DNA of 64,000 nucleotides from Hemicordylus capensis (lineage: Eukaryota; Chordata; Lepidosauria; Squamata; Cordylidae). The notes under the pieces are model-generated. The model ran no database searches, was not told the origin of the DNA, and saw nothing but the letters and a program-made list of their open reading frames with translations. Positions 45,478 to 57,002 of the stretch are shown here, one piece after another. How positions within the stretch are numbered: position 1 is the first letter of the stretch; each line of letters starts with the position of its first letter. The DNA lies in NCBI RefSeq assembly GCF_027244095.1, contig NC_069657.1, forward strand, positions 246,738,674 to 246,802,673, written 5' to 3'. A program made the translations under genes and the position numbers.

Positions 45478-48400
45478 TGTCCCCAGATCCCAGCCCAAGA
45501 AGACACGTAGACTTAATATGGGTGAAAGGGCCACAACTCTATTAAATGAATCAACAAGACATGGCGGACTGGAAAACCAGGTGATTAATCACCCTTCGAG
45601 AACAGTGCGGGCCTACTAGGACCAGGTTAGGACTCTGAGGTCCTACCCAGCGCCCTACTGGGCAACACACCCTGGCTCGGGAAACTGGCAGGTATACCCG
45701 GCCCGATTCCTTCAAAGCCATACCCCCCTTTCGTAAGAGGGGATCTGGACACTTCAAGGTCTTCACCCCACCCCCTGGACTGCTCAGCCCAAAGGTTGGT
45801 GAAGTCCTTAAGTCCGTTTCATGGCAATCGGTTCTCCCTGTGCCGCACAGACCACAAAGGAGCGATTGACCAATCCACCTCTTAAATATCCAAGGGTGCT
45901 CACTGATGTTTTATCCCTCAAATTAACACCCCACCCGCACTGTTACTGCCACCCAGGGAGGTTAGCCTAGCTTGACCTCTCTGCCCCACACCTCTCCACA
46001 AACTCAGCAAGCCCCTTCCGAATGTTGCCCTGGTACAGGTCACATCCCACCTCGGAAAGGTGAACTCCATCAGGGCGAAACAATTCAGGAGAATGGGCAG
46101 ACAGACCAGGCTGTAGCAGAACCTCGCCCCCAGCTGCCCTCACCAGTTTCCCTATGCCAGCGGAAGATTTACACTGAGCTTTCTCGATGCCCAGCACGTT
46201 CTGAACCCCCTGCCATACCCTGCATTGCAGCGAATTAACCCACAGTATGCGAACCCCAGGTATCCGAACCTGCAAGATCGCTAGATTGGAAGAGGCTTGC
46301 TGAACAATAGAGAGGCCAGTCTGCCTGCCTAGATTGTTTTCACCCAAATGGAGAACAGTAATATCAGGCTCGGGAAACCTAGCTAAATGGTCTTGGATAG
46401 CAGGGAGCAGCTGGCTGCACAGCATACCCCACATGCCCAACCAGTAAACCGAGGCCCTTCTTCCAAATCCCAACTGGGTGCCCCAGTGGGAGGTGCTGGT
46501 CTGCTTGAAGGCCCAAAAGACCAAAGAATGGCCACACACCAGGACCCGAACGGGAGCCGCTACTCTCCCCAGCACCTGCCAAGAAAAACAGTGTATCAGT
46601 ACCACTACATACACCCATTCAGCGCACGTATCGCCTGACTGCTGTGGATTTCCATTGCACTATCCTCTGGACAACGTCCTCCCGCAATCCCATGCGAGTA
46701 GCAGTGGTGGCAGCCCCGATCTGAAATGAATGCAAGGTAAGTCCCTCCACCGGGACCCTGGCTGCAATCAAGGCCTTCCGAATAACGGCCAGAAATTGAT
46801 ATTGGGTAAGGGGCCCCCGATCCTCATGCACAAACAAACAGCCCCCAGGGAAGGATCCTAAATCCAGGAACTGCCGTAAGGCAGTCACCGGACAAAGTGA
46901 AGAATTGCTGGCAGCCGCCAGGTGGACGACCTGCCCCTTACCCTTTTGGTCAGTTTTAGAACAGCGTCGAAGCAAACGTGCCTCTCCGTCCCAAAAGGAC
47001 AGGTCTGAAAACTGCAGGCAACTGTCCCTGGGGGAACCCTTGGTTTTTGGCAATAACTCACCGGGCCAGAAGGCGCCAAAAAAGGCAACCAGTACTGCTG
47101 CCCGAAAAAGCGGTACTTCCCAGGGGGCCCTGCAACAGCCTGGCAACTGCCCAAGCAGGGCAGATATCAAATCCAAGGTAAATGGGCATCTAGTGTCAAC
47201 ACCAGCCGGACTCTCTCTAGACCAACCCTCCAACATACGTCTAACCCGGGGGTCACCAGAGTAATCTTCGACCCCCCTAGCTTGGGCCTCAAATGCCAAA
47301 GCGGACAAATAACCACCTAAGGTAGACGCAGCATGCCCCGCCCTATGGAGGAGCACCAGGAACTGCTGCAAGTGACTAACCGGTACCGGCCAAACCTCCG
47401 CCAGGCCTCCGGCCTCCGAAAAAGGGAAAAAGCCTCAATCTTGAAAGTATAACTCGCCCTGGTGCTGGGCGCCAGTGAAGCCGCTATGGCAAGCTGGGCT
47501 TCTACCTGCCAAGATGCCACAGAAAGGCAGGCATAGGCTCCGGGTGCAGTGCTGATTCGGGTGCTAACTCCCTGAACCTGTTCAACTGAAAACAAGACAG
47601 GGCATCAGCAATATTGTTCCAAATCCCTGGCACGTGGCGAGACTGAAACAAAATATTGGCCCGCAGGCACTGCAGCACGAAGACCCTAACGAGACCCATA
47701 ACCCTCCAGGAGTGGGACGTCTGAGTATTAATGACTTGAACCACAGCCTGGTTATCACACCAAAACCGGACTGACGAGTTAGAAAACTCGTCCGCCCAGA
47801 GATGCATTGCCACTACTATAGGGAACAATTCCAGTCAATTCCAGGAATGTCAAGTCCCTGGTCACCCCCCGCTGTGCCCATTCTACTGGCCAACGGGCAG
47901 CGCACCAGCGGCCCCTAAAATAGACCCTGAAGCCCATCCCCCCAGCAGCATCTCTGTGGACCTGCAAGTCGGCCTCGAGGAGCTGCTCGCTCCTCCAAAA
48001 AGAAACCCCATTGAAGTCCAACAAAAAGGACTCCCATACCGCCATATCAGCCCTAACTCCCTCTGTAATCCTAACCCTGTGATGAGGGGCCCGTAGCCCG
48101 GCCATCAGATTGCGGAGACGCCGCAAAAAGGCCCGCCCCGAGGCCACCACTCTGCATGCGAAGTTAAGGTGCCCTGCTACTACCTGAGGCTCCCTTAATG
48201 TAGCCTTATGGGCACGCCCCAAAGCCCTAACGAGGTCCAAGAGGACCTCCAGCTTTGTTTGTGGCATCCTTGAGCAACCCGCCACCCTGTCCAACTCAAT
48301 CCCTAAGAAGGAAAGACACGTGACTGGCCCTTCTGTCTTTTCTTTGGCCAAATGAATGCCCAATTCTATCGGGGTAGGTCCTCAGTAGGTGCCCAAGCAC

Positions 48401-49337
48401 ATCAAGCCTGATGGGGCTGGGACCCTTTACCCGCAGGGGGCGGAGGGGGGCCTCCTTTCATGTTGCTGCCAGGCCTAAACTTTGAGCCGGGACTCCTGAC
48501 CCTGGCTCTGGGGCATGTGGAGCTCGGGTGCTTGGCACCGCAAAGCCTGCATGCGTGCTTGAATCGGCACAACGCCCTCAAACACCGACCACCATTGTTA
48601 TATTCCCAGCAGACCATGTGGGGTTGAACCCACTGCTGGCCTGCCACTGAGACTGGTGAGATCCCATGCGGCCTGGAGAGCAAATGTCCACTATCCGACC
48701 GATCCCCTTCCACGGGGCGAGCCGGTTACATAAGCACCAGCCAAAGCTCCTGCAGGGGAGTATCCCACGGTAAGGTGGGATCCAAGGCAGCCCGCATGTG
48801 GAAACTTTCGTCGTAGCGCATCCAGGAGGAGCCCGCAAAGTCAGAAACCACCCTGTGAATGATGTCCATATACTTTAAGAGCGCTGGACCCCTAGCCAGC
48901 TGCGCCTGCACTATTACTCCCATAAAAATAGTGAAGCCTGACAACCAATTATTCCATGTCTTCTCGACTGGTTTGCGCTTAGTTGCCTCGTGTTCCTTAC
49001 ACGATTCGCCCTCCTTATGCTTGACTTCTGGCTCCCAAAATAGGAGACTGAATATATCAACATATTCGCCTTTTAAAATCTTTTCCCGGGTAGCCGGGAG
49101 TAAATGGTCGCCCAAAGGCAGCCCCATGCCACCATAGGGAGCACGTTGTAGAGAGGGTAAGATTCCCATAGGGTAAAAACCTGTCTGACACCCAAACTAG
49201 TGGGCGCCGGTGGCATCGCACCCGCTGGCCCTGCTAAGGGACCAGGAGCGGGCCTATTGCCCAGCCAGACCTGCTCAGCTGCTCCTTGAAGACCTGCTGT
49301 GACCCCTGGAAAGCCTATTGGAAGACCCAACCCCCAT

Positions 49338-49562
49338 GGTTTTTCACTTACATTTTCACTTACATTTATATACCGCTCTATAGCCGGAGCTCTCTAAGCG
49401 GTTTACAATGATTTAGCATATTGTCCCCAACATTCTGGGTACTCATTTTACCGACCTCGGAAGGATGGAAGGCTGAGTCAACCTTGAGCCCCTGGTCAGG
49501 ATCGAACTTGTAACCTTCTGGTTACAGGGCGGCAGTTTTACCACTGCGCCACCAGGGGCTCA
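49338..49562 (-). mobile_element. tRNA-derived SINE with L2-like tail, minus strand
   Basis: The complement begins AGCCCCTGGTGGCGCAGTGGT with box B GGTTACAAGTTCGATCC and ends 'ggtatataaatgtaagtgaaaatg'. Same family as 12224-12443; inserted in the DIRS-type element. Confidence 0.8.
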
Positions 49563-50263
49563 AGGTTGTGTGTAAGGGGACCAAAACGGGGCTGGTCCCC
49601 AGCCGCCCGTGGCAGGCATCGGCCAGGGAACGGAAGGCCACTGGCCGGTGCCGCCGGGAGGTGTTGGTGCTGCAGGCTCACCTGGCGCCATCGGGGTGGT
49701 TGGGTCCGAAGGAGGCTGATCTACTGGCAATGTAGGCAGAGGAGCCGCAGGCGAAGGCAGCACTGGAACCGAATCAACTGGCACTGGAGGCATTCCTGGA
49801 TCCAAAGGCTCTGTGGGAGGAACTGGGCCTGCAGGGCCCCCACTCTTTTCAAGTGCTTCTAGCCTGTTGGAAAGAGACTTTAGTAACTGGGTCCTGGAGG
49901 TACCATGCGTGCGACGAGGAACCTTGGTGGGCACAACCACCCCAGAAGGGCCAGCACCCTTGTCAGAAGGGACAGCCTTAGCTTTCTCGAGAGCGTCCAT
50001 CCTATTAATCAGGCCTCTGATGAGAACCATCTCTTCATCATTTTCCTCAGAAGAAGAAGGCGGGGGTGCAGGCCGCTTGGGCTGTCTGAGCGGTTGCCCC
50101 CCTTTCTTTTCTTTTGCCTTTCTGGGCTTTGTAAACCACTCCTGCCCTTAATGATAAGGTTAAACAATAAAAGGCTATGGAACAGAGAAAAATTCCTCCT
50201 CCCGCCCCTGTGGAAACCCTCAGGGGCCTTAACTAACAACAGAGAGCCCTGCTGGCCCGCAAA

Positions 50264-50470
50264 TGGGAACCCAAAAAGCCAGCAACCAGAGTAATGACTC
50301 CTATCCCTCTTAGCTGGGAACCCAAAAAGACCAACAACCAGAGTAATGACTTCTATCCCTCTTAGCTGGGAACCCAAAAAGACCAGCAACCAGAGTAATG
50401 ACTCCTATCTCTCTTAGATGGGAACCCAAAAAGACCAGCAACCAGAGTAATGACTTCTATCTCTCTAAGA
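50264..50470. repeat. 52-bp tandem repeat, about four units
   Basis: Units start 'gggaacccaaaaag' at 50264, 50316, 50368 and 50420, exactly 52 bp apart. A further unit start occurs at 50627 near the end of the DIRS-type element. Confidence 0.85.
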
Positions 50471-50642
50471 AAGCCAAACCACCCAGCTATGGCCAACACC
50501 CCGAAAGGCAGCTCCCAACCCCAAGTGGAAACAACCACCCAGCTGTAGCACCACCCAAACAGGGCACCCGCCCCAGCAGAAGACGTTTATCCCTAACAAC
50601 AGAGAGCCCCACTGGCCAGCAAATGGGAACCCAAAAAGACCA

Positions 50643-51027
50643 GCAAAATCCAAAACAGATAGTAAGAAGCTCCAAAAGGATCTCTCCAAACTTGGAGAGA
50701 GTGGCTGACAAAATGACAAATGCAGTTCAATGTAAACAAGTGTGAAGTGATGCATTTTGGGGCAAAAACCCCCACGCCCAACATCACATATATGCTGATA
50801 ATTTCTGAGCTGCCAGTGACTGACCAGGAGAGAGATCTTGAGGTCGTGGTGGACAACTCGTTGAAAGTGTTGACTCAGTGTGAAAAGGCCTATTCCATGC
50901 TAGGGATCATTAGGAAGGGGATTGAAAATTAAAATGCTAATACTATAAGGCCCTTATACAAATCTATGGTGCAGCCACATTTGGAGTATTATGTACAGTT
51001 CTGGTCACTGTCATCTTAAGAAGGGTA
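50643..51027 (+). mobile_element. CR1 LINE, right part of the split copy
   Basis: It continues the CR1 with 'gaagctccaaaaggatctctcc' and 'ctgccagtgactgaccaggagagagatcttgaggtcgt', aligning with 15901-16280. It stops before the usual 3' end. Confidence 0.8.
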
Positions 51028-51216
51028 TTGTATAAAATTGTCAATGAGGATGGAACCAACCTTGCCCAGGACATAGTGGGCCTGGTGAATTACCCTATTG
51101 TTGCCATGTTCAGTCAAGTGGATGTAACTCTGGGAGACCAGCTTGTCAGCCAGAGTAGCGGCACATATCCCTACAGGGCTATCATCACTGAAGTGATGAT
51201 GAATTACAGTGAGAAC
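51028..51216 (+). mobile_element. Short capsid-gene fossil, possibly Polinton/adintovirus-like
   Basis: A ~190-bp + strand fragment whose translation resembles a conserved block found in proteins often annotated 'F54H12.2-like' and carried by Polinton-type elements. It lies between the truncated CR1 and a hAT end, with no other parts of such an element nearby. It is only a broken scrap; the family assignment is from memory and tentative. Confidence 0.4.
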
Positions 51217-51503
51217 TAGGGATATGTGAATTGATTCAGGTACAAAATGATTTATACTCAAATCTAGCTGATTCGGGTGATTTGTAGACAGAACAAATTG
51301 CCCTTGTCCTCAGTTGCCCAGATTCAGGTACAAAACAAATCACCCAGATTCAGACATGAAAAAATTTGGAGATTGAGACGTTCGTTTTGTGGCCACAGTG
51401 GGTTGGGTGGTAGTGACCAATGGGTGGAAGTTGCCACCCAAATTTCAAAGAAATTGGGCAAAGGAGTTATTTTTAACAATTTTTTGAAGTTCACACATCT
51501 TTT

Positions 51504-54294
51504 TGCTTTTTAAATTTTTATTGGTTTTTACAATAGCTTTTACATTTCAAATTACATTCATTTATCTAATTCTACATAAGTAATTATTGACTTCCTGCTT
51601 GCCTCTCTGCGCAGTTCACAATAACTATACATATAAACTGTTGCTCTAATAATTCAAAACATACATACTCACAATGCTACTCTATTTTACCCAACCCAAC
51701 CTGCTGTTATTACTATATTTCAAACCCTAGTGAAAAGTCCATATTAGAAAAATAATTCTTTAAGTAAAGCAAAAATAGTTCCCAATCTTCTTTAAAACAT
51801 TCCAAATTTTCATTTCTTATAAGTGCTGTAAGCTTTGCCATCTCAGCATATTCCAAAAATTTTTATCAACCAGTCTTCTTTTGAGGGCATTTTAGTGTCT
51901 TTCCATTTCTGTGCATATACTATCCTGGCCGCCGTGGTTGCATACATAAAAAATGTTAAATTTCTTCTGGAGAACTCTCCTTGAGTTATTCCCAGCAGGA
52001 AGGATTCTGGCCTCTTAAGAAATGTCTCTTTAAAGATTTTCTTCAACTCATTATATATCATATCCCAAAAAGCCCTTGCCTTCCAGCATGACCACCACAT
52101 ATGGAAAAAAGTTCCTTCACAATGTCCACATTTCCAACATTTGTTTGGAACATTATTATACATTAATGCTAATTTTTTCAGTGTCAGATACTACCTACAC
52201 ATCATCTTATAATATTTTTCTTTTAAAGTATAACATGCAGTAAACTTTAAATCCATTTTCCATAATTTTTCCCAAGATGCCATATCTATATTATGACCCA
52301 CATCTTGAGCCCATTTTATCAGTCGTTTTAACCACTTCATCTCCTGCCTCCTCCAAAAGCAACAACATACATCTTAGAGATTAATCTTTCATCATTTTCA
52401 CATAGCTCTTCTCAAATGTTACGCAATATATGCTCAGATAATGTTTAGACCTCAAATGCTAAGTGTTTTTAGTGGATTTGTGTGGGGAGAACAGCCCTTG
52501 GCAGAGATGTGAAAGTTGATGGGAGCTCATATAATGTGATATGTTGTTCTTCCGTTTAGGTATTATCTGAAGAAGTAATATTCAGTTACGAAACAGAAAA
52601 TCCTTGTTTAAAAACAATAATACAAGGCAGTCTCCGGAAAATCTGTAATATTATGGTACATTGTTCGTATACTATGGTACATCGTTTGTTAAACGGTACA
52701 TTATTCATACTGTACATTATTTGGGATATTGTACATTGTTTGGTCCCTGAAACGCATCATGGTTGAATTACTCATATTATCTCCACCTCTAACAAACTGA
52801 GAATGAGAATGAATTACTACGTCAGGATGAGAGGTTTTCTCCCTATTGGATTCAATTGGTATTGAACTCCATCAGTTGACTATCAGGACTACAAGTTTAG
52901 TACTGTTTACACCCAAGTGCCTATTGAACTATACTTCTGTTTGAGAATTTTGGATTATATTTTTATGCACTTTGTTACATCAAGTGAAAATGTTACTCTA
53001 GCTCTGAGATGTCTAATATATAAAAGTATTGGGGGTATTAGTTTATGTCTTGAGCATTCCTCTTTTAATGTATTCCGTCACGGTGTGTAATACATTTATC
53101 TGACCTTCTCAAATGTTGACATTTGATCCACAAACCCAACCTTAAGATCCTTTTTATAAATTTCATTTAGCTGATGATACCGAAACCAATTACTAACCAA
53201 GTTTTGTACTTCATTTAATTTTTTAATTTACAGCCCTTCTCTTGAAAACATAACAAATCCCTATAGGTACCCCATTCAGATTGCATATTGGTCTCTTTAC
53301 GTGCCAAGGCTTCAATCGGGGATACCCATAATGGAGTTTTACATTCCAGCCATTTTTTATATTTTGCCCACTCTCCCGCTTAACTCCCACTTATATTTTG
53401 CCCACACTCACACTTGCTTAATCACTCCTTCTTACATAGTGATTAAGAAAGTCTTTACGCACTTTGCTTTTATCATACCACAGATGAGAGTGCCAACCAA
53501 ACCTTCTATCAAATCCTTCCAGATCAAGTATTCTGGGATTTCTTAATGTTATCCATTCCTTTTACCACGTCAAACAAACAGCATCGAAATACAACCTTAA
53601 ATCAGGCAGGGTAAGACCAGCTCTTTAGCTTCTGTTAAATTTAAAAAATGAATTCTTGGTCTTTTCCCTTGCCAAACAAATTTAGTTATGTCCTTATGCC
53701 ATTGCTTGAAAGAGGTTAACGTGTTAATTATAGGAATAGTCTGAAAAAGAAACAACATTTTAGGTAAAACATTCATCTTCACAACTGAAAATCTTCCCAT
53801 TAAAGAGAAGTTAATTCTAGTCCATCTTTGCAAATCAATTTTTACCGTATTCCATATTTTGATATAATTATTTGAAAACAACAAAGCATTTTTGTTTGTC
53901 AGCCAGATGCCCAAATATTTGATTTTCTTCTCCACTTTCAATTCGCTTATTTCATAAAGTCTGTCATTGGATTTCTGGTCCATATTTTTTGTCAGCACCT
54001 TTGCTTTACTCTTATTTTTTTTAAAAAGGCTATTGGTAGCCTGCCTTCTAAATTCCTTTCGGCCATATCACATTTTCTATCTAAAGTTGTAGAGATGTCC
54101 CCATTAAAATCTCCCAGTAAAACTAAATTAGCATTCAATAATTCAGCCATTTTCTGTTCTAAATATTTGTAGAATTCTAATTTTTATTCCATTAGGTGTA
54201 TAAATTCCAATTATCATTGTTTTAACTCTGGAAACTATAATTTCCAGAGCTAGCACCCTGGAAGTGGCATTGGCTTCCACCCATTGGGTAGTGC
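51504..54294 (-). mobile_element. L1 LINE, 5'-truncated, minus strand
   Basis: Minus-strand ORF2 C-terminal half: KYLGIWLTNKNA, LQRWTRINFSLMGRFSVVKMNVLPKMLF (about 53597-53998), then KCWKCGHCEGTFFHMWWSC, the L1 C-terminal cysteine motif (51843-52163). The 3' end reads 'ccaataaaaatttaaaaag'. Coding sequence is broken between these parts, and a 684-bp insert lies at 52421-53104. Confidence 0.8.
52421..53104. mobile_element. Unclassified 684-bp insertion in the L1
   Basis: A perfect 13-bp target duplication CTTCTCAAATGTT flanks it (52408-52420 and 53105-53117), pointing to retroposition. The interior has no ORF. It holds repeated 'ggtacattgtt' motifs near 52655-52740 and a hammerhead-like core at 52567-52594. 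Confidence 0.65.
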
Positions 54295-54675
54295 CCAATG
54301 GGTGGAAGCTACCACCCAAATTTCAAAGAAATTGGGCTAAGGGGTGATATTTAACAATTTTTTGAAGTTCACACATCTTTACGTTATTTCACATAGGGGG
54401 ATAATTGGGATTTCAGCAGCCCCATAAGGGGGATTTCTTTGAAATCTGGGTGGTAGCTTCCTTCCACCCACTGAGCACTACTACCCACCACAATCGACCC
54501 TGGACCATCCTGGTGCCCCCCACATGGAATTATAAAGCTGCTGAATGGGCCGGGGGGGTTGAGTCTTGGGTTGGCCAGGGCAGGGGGTGGTTTGGTTTGA
54601 CCTCAAACTGTCAAACCGAACCGGTTCAATGTCGAAATGAAGCAGTTCGATGTTCAACCTGTTTGCACATCCCTA

Positions 54676-55215
54676 CTTAACAGCAGCATGTGCAAATAGA
54701 AACTCAGTGTCTTTGTGGACAATAAATCAACGATGAGCCATCAGTGTCTCATCTCTTTAGCAGAGATGCAGCTGCAAAAAAATAATAATGCAAACTTGGA
54801 CTGCATTAATGGACACAAAGAGTCTAGCGAAAAATATCAATTGCCCTCTATTCTGTGCTAATCAGGTCTCACTTAGAATACCATTCCATTTTGACTTACA
54901 ATAACATATTTAATATATGTTTTGGTAACTTGTCATGATTTTGTATGGGCCATTTAATCCTATGGGATGATGCATGGACCCACTTGATTCACTTTGGACC
55001 TGGCTGATTCACTTTGGGCTAGTATTAATATTGGATTAACAATACCATAGTCATTTTCATTGGAATTGGATTGGTTCTGATGATCTGTGAACAGCCCCAG
55101 CAAGCACAGTGTTTGTCAGGATAGTAGCCACTATATAATTTATTTCCTGAAATTCAAAGTGTCTTACAAAACAGCAATTAAAAACAACAGCAGTTTAACA
55201 GTAAGTAAAGACCAC
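54676..55215. other. Unassigned AT-rich sequence
   Basis: A remnant at about 55138-55205 ('tttatttcctgaaattcaaagtgtcttacaaaacagc') looks like an L2 tail on the minus strand. Nothing else is recognised. Confidence 0.35.
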
Positions 55216-55471
55216 CTTAAGTGGCGCAGCGAGGAAATGTTTGACTAACAAGCAGAAGGTTGCTGGTTTGAATGCCCGCTGGTATGTTCCCCAGATTATG
55301 GGAAACACCTATATTGGGCAGCAGCGACATAGGAAGATGCTGAAAGGCATCATTTCAAACTGCGCAGGAGGAGGCAATGGTCAACCCCTCCTGTATTCTA
55401 CCAAAGACAACCACAGGGCTCTGTGATTGCCAGGAGTCGAAAGCGACTCGATGGCACACTTTACTTTTACC
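55216..55471 (+). mobile_element. tRNA-derived SINE, Sauria-type
   Basis: Box A GTGGCGCAGCGAGG, box B GCTGGTTTGAATGCC, and the tail 'ccaggagtcgaaagcgactcgatggcacactttac'. Same family as 5289-5535. Confidence 0.8.
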
Positions 55472-55564
55472 TAAACACATACCACTGGTCAAAAATAATG
55501 GCAAACCTCACATCTCACAGCAAATAAGATGTGGGAATGTCTGATGAAACAGACAAGTCTTTGC

Positions 55565-55935
55565 TGTCTTTCAAAGACTCCCACAGAGGGACAATTGATA
55601 GTTGTCTTCAAATATCTTCAGGGTTGCCACAAAGAGGGTGGAGCAGACTTATTCTCTGCTACTCTTTGAGGGCAGGACTAAAGGGAATGGGTTGACTTTA
55701 CAAGGAAGCACATTCAGGCTAGACATTGGGAGGAATTTCCTGATGAAAAGAACTATTTGCCAATGGAAGAGTTTGCCTTCCACAATGGTGGGGTCTCCTT
55801 TGCTAGAGGTTTGCAAACAGAGGCTGGACCACCATCAGTCTGGGATGCTGTAGCAGTTTCCTGCATTGAACGGGGTGGTGGTGGTGATAAGACTAGAAGA
55901 TCTCCAAGGTCCCTTCCAACTCTATGATTCTATGA
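55565..55935 (+). mobile_element. CR1 LINE 3' end
   Basis: Degraded C-terminal coding sequence ('cacattcaggctagacattgggaggaatttcctga') followed by the classic CR1 terminus 'ggtcccttccaactctatgattctatga'. Confidence 0.85.
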
Positions 55936-55980
55936 GAAACAGTATACTAGGAAGAGCACAGAATGTGAGCATACACATAG

Positions 55981-56652
55981 TAGAGGTGTGAACAAAACTG
56001 GAAAACCCGGTTTGACTGGAATTGAATAGGACTTGAGCTGAACTGGATCTGGTTCAGTTTTGTGTACACTTGATCCGAGCCCAGTTTGGTTAGAATCTGA
56101 ACCGTTTTGGGCCCAGTTCGAGCAGGCAGGAGCCGTAAAAATTGTTTTTAAAAATGAATGACTTGCTGCTGCTGAGGGCTGTGGTGACCCCGGGGGGGGG
56201 GGAGGTGCTGCAGTGGGGCCTCCGGCAGGTCCCTCTCCTCCTGCCAGCCTCCCTCAAGTCTCCCTGGGTCATTTTGGGGAGGTTCCAGCCCTCTCTACAT
56301 GCCCGGTGGCCATTTTTGTGGCCGCCTGCATGCACACTGGCCATTTTCAGGACCCGGGTCACACAAATGGACAGTGTGCATGTGTGGCAGCCCTAAAAAT
56401 GGCCACCATGTGCACACAGAGAGCCAAAATGGCCCCCAAACAGTTTGAACCAGCACGGGGAGACTCAGGGGAGGCCGGCAGGGGGAGGGGAGCCACTGAG
56501 ATGCCTCTGCAGATGCTGCAGCACCATCTAGAGGCCACTGCGGTACTTAAAAAAAACATTTTACCCCCCTCTGCCACTCTTGAGCCAAGCCTTCAAGTTG
56601 ACCTGGTTTGAGATCAAGCTGGCTCAATTTTGAGCCGGCTCACACACCTCAA
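55981..56652. mobile_element. hAT non-autonomous element, diverged TAGGGNTGTG family member
   Basis: Ends TAGAGGTGTG and, inverted, TTGAGGTGTG, with target duplication ACACATAG/ACACACAG. GC-rich interior without transposase. Confidence 0.7.
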
Positions 56653-56814
56653 ACACACAGCCCTGATTGCATGTAGGTGAGGCTTGCTCAGATGTATAAC
56701 ACCGGGAGGTATTGAGATGAGGTTTGATGAACCTGAGGCTTTGATTGGTTCCATAATGTGTGAAGAAGCGGACGATGGACACAAGGGAGCTAAGAAATGC
56801 AAGCGAGCGGCATC

Positions 56815-57002
56815 TCATGAGCGTGGCACAGCACAGAGCTTGTAGGGCATTGGAGGTGTTGTAAACCCATCTGCAGGAGTTAGATCCAGGTCTTCTTTAG
56901 ATGTTCCTGGGGCTGGCTGGAATGTGAATTTCTGCAGGAGACTTGTAAAGAAGAGGAAGAGCTCCATTTTGGCAAGGGTCTCGCCTACACATATTCTCCG
57001 AC
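56815..57002 (-). CDS. Gene C exon 9
   Basis: 188 bp; TTTCAG acceptor, haem loop GRRICVGE, stop TGA at 56815-56817. Confidence 0.9.

Larger units (their letters stand above)
45478..50642 (-). mobile_element. DIRS-order, Ngaro-like tyrosine-recombinase retrotransposon (fossil)
   Basis: A 5.2-kb minus-strand element. Parts in transcription order: terminal noncoding region with a 52-bp tandem repeat (50264-50470); gag-like region with a CCCH/CCHC finger cluster (about 48400-50030); reverse transcriptase (about 47900-48390); RNase H (about 47500-47830); tyrosine recombinase (about 46620-47400); an SGNH-hydrolase-like gene (about 45970-46620); and a noncoding end (45478-45960). A SINE is inserted at 49338-49562. 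It is broken at several points, but its parts are long and readable, so it is moderately young. Extra hydrolase genes are known in some vertebrate Ngaro elements. Confidence 0.8.
51217..54675. mobile_element. hAT element ends enclosing an L1
   Basis: Ends TAGGGATATGTGAATTG and GTTTGCACATCCCTA belong to the TAGGGNTGTGCA family. The 8 bp outside (GTGAGAAC and CTTAACAG) do not match, so this may be two truncated copies and not one split copy. The L1 at 51504-54294 lies between direct repeats 51417-51503 and 54295-54380. Confidence 0.55.
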
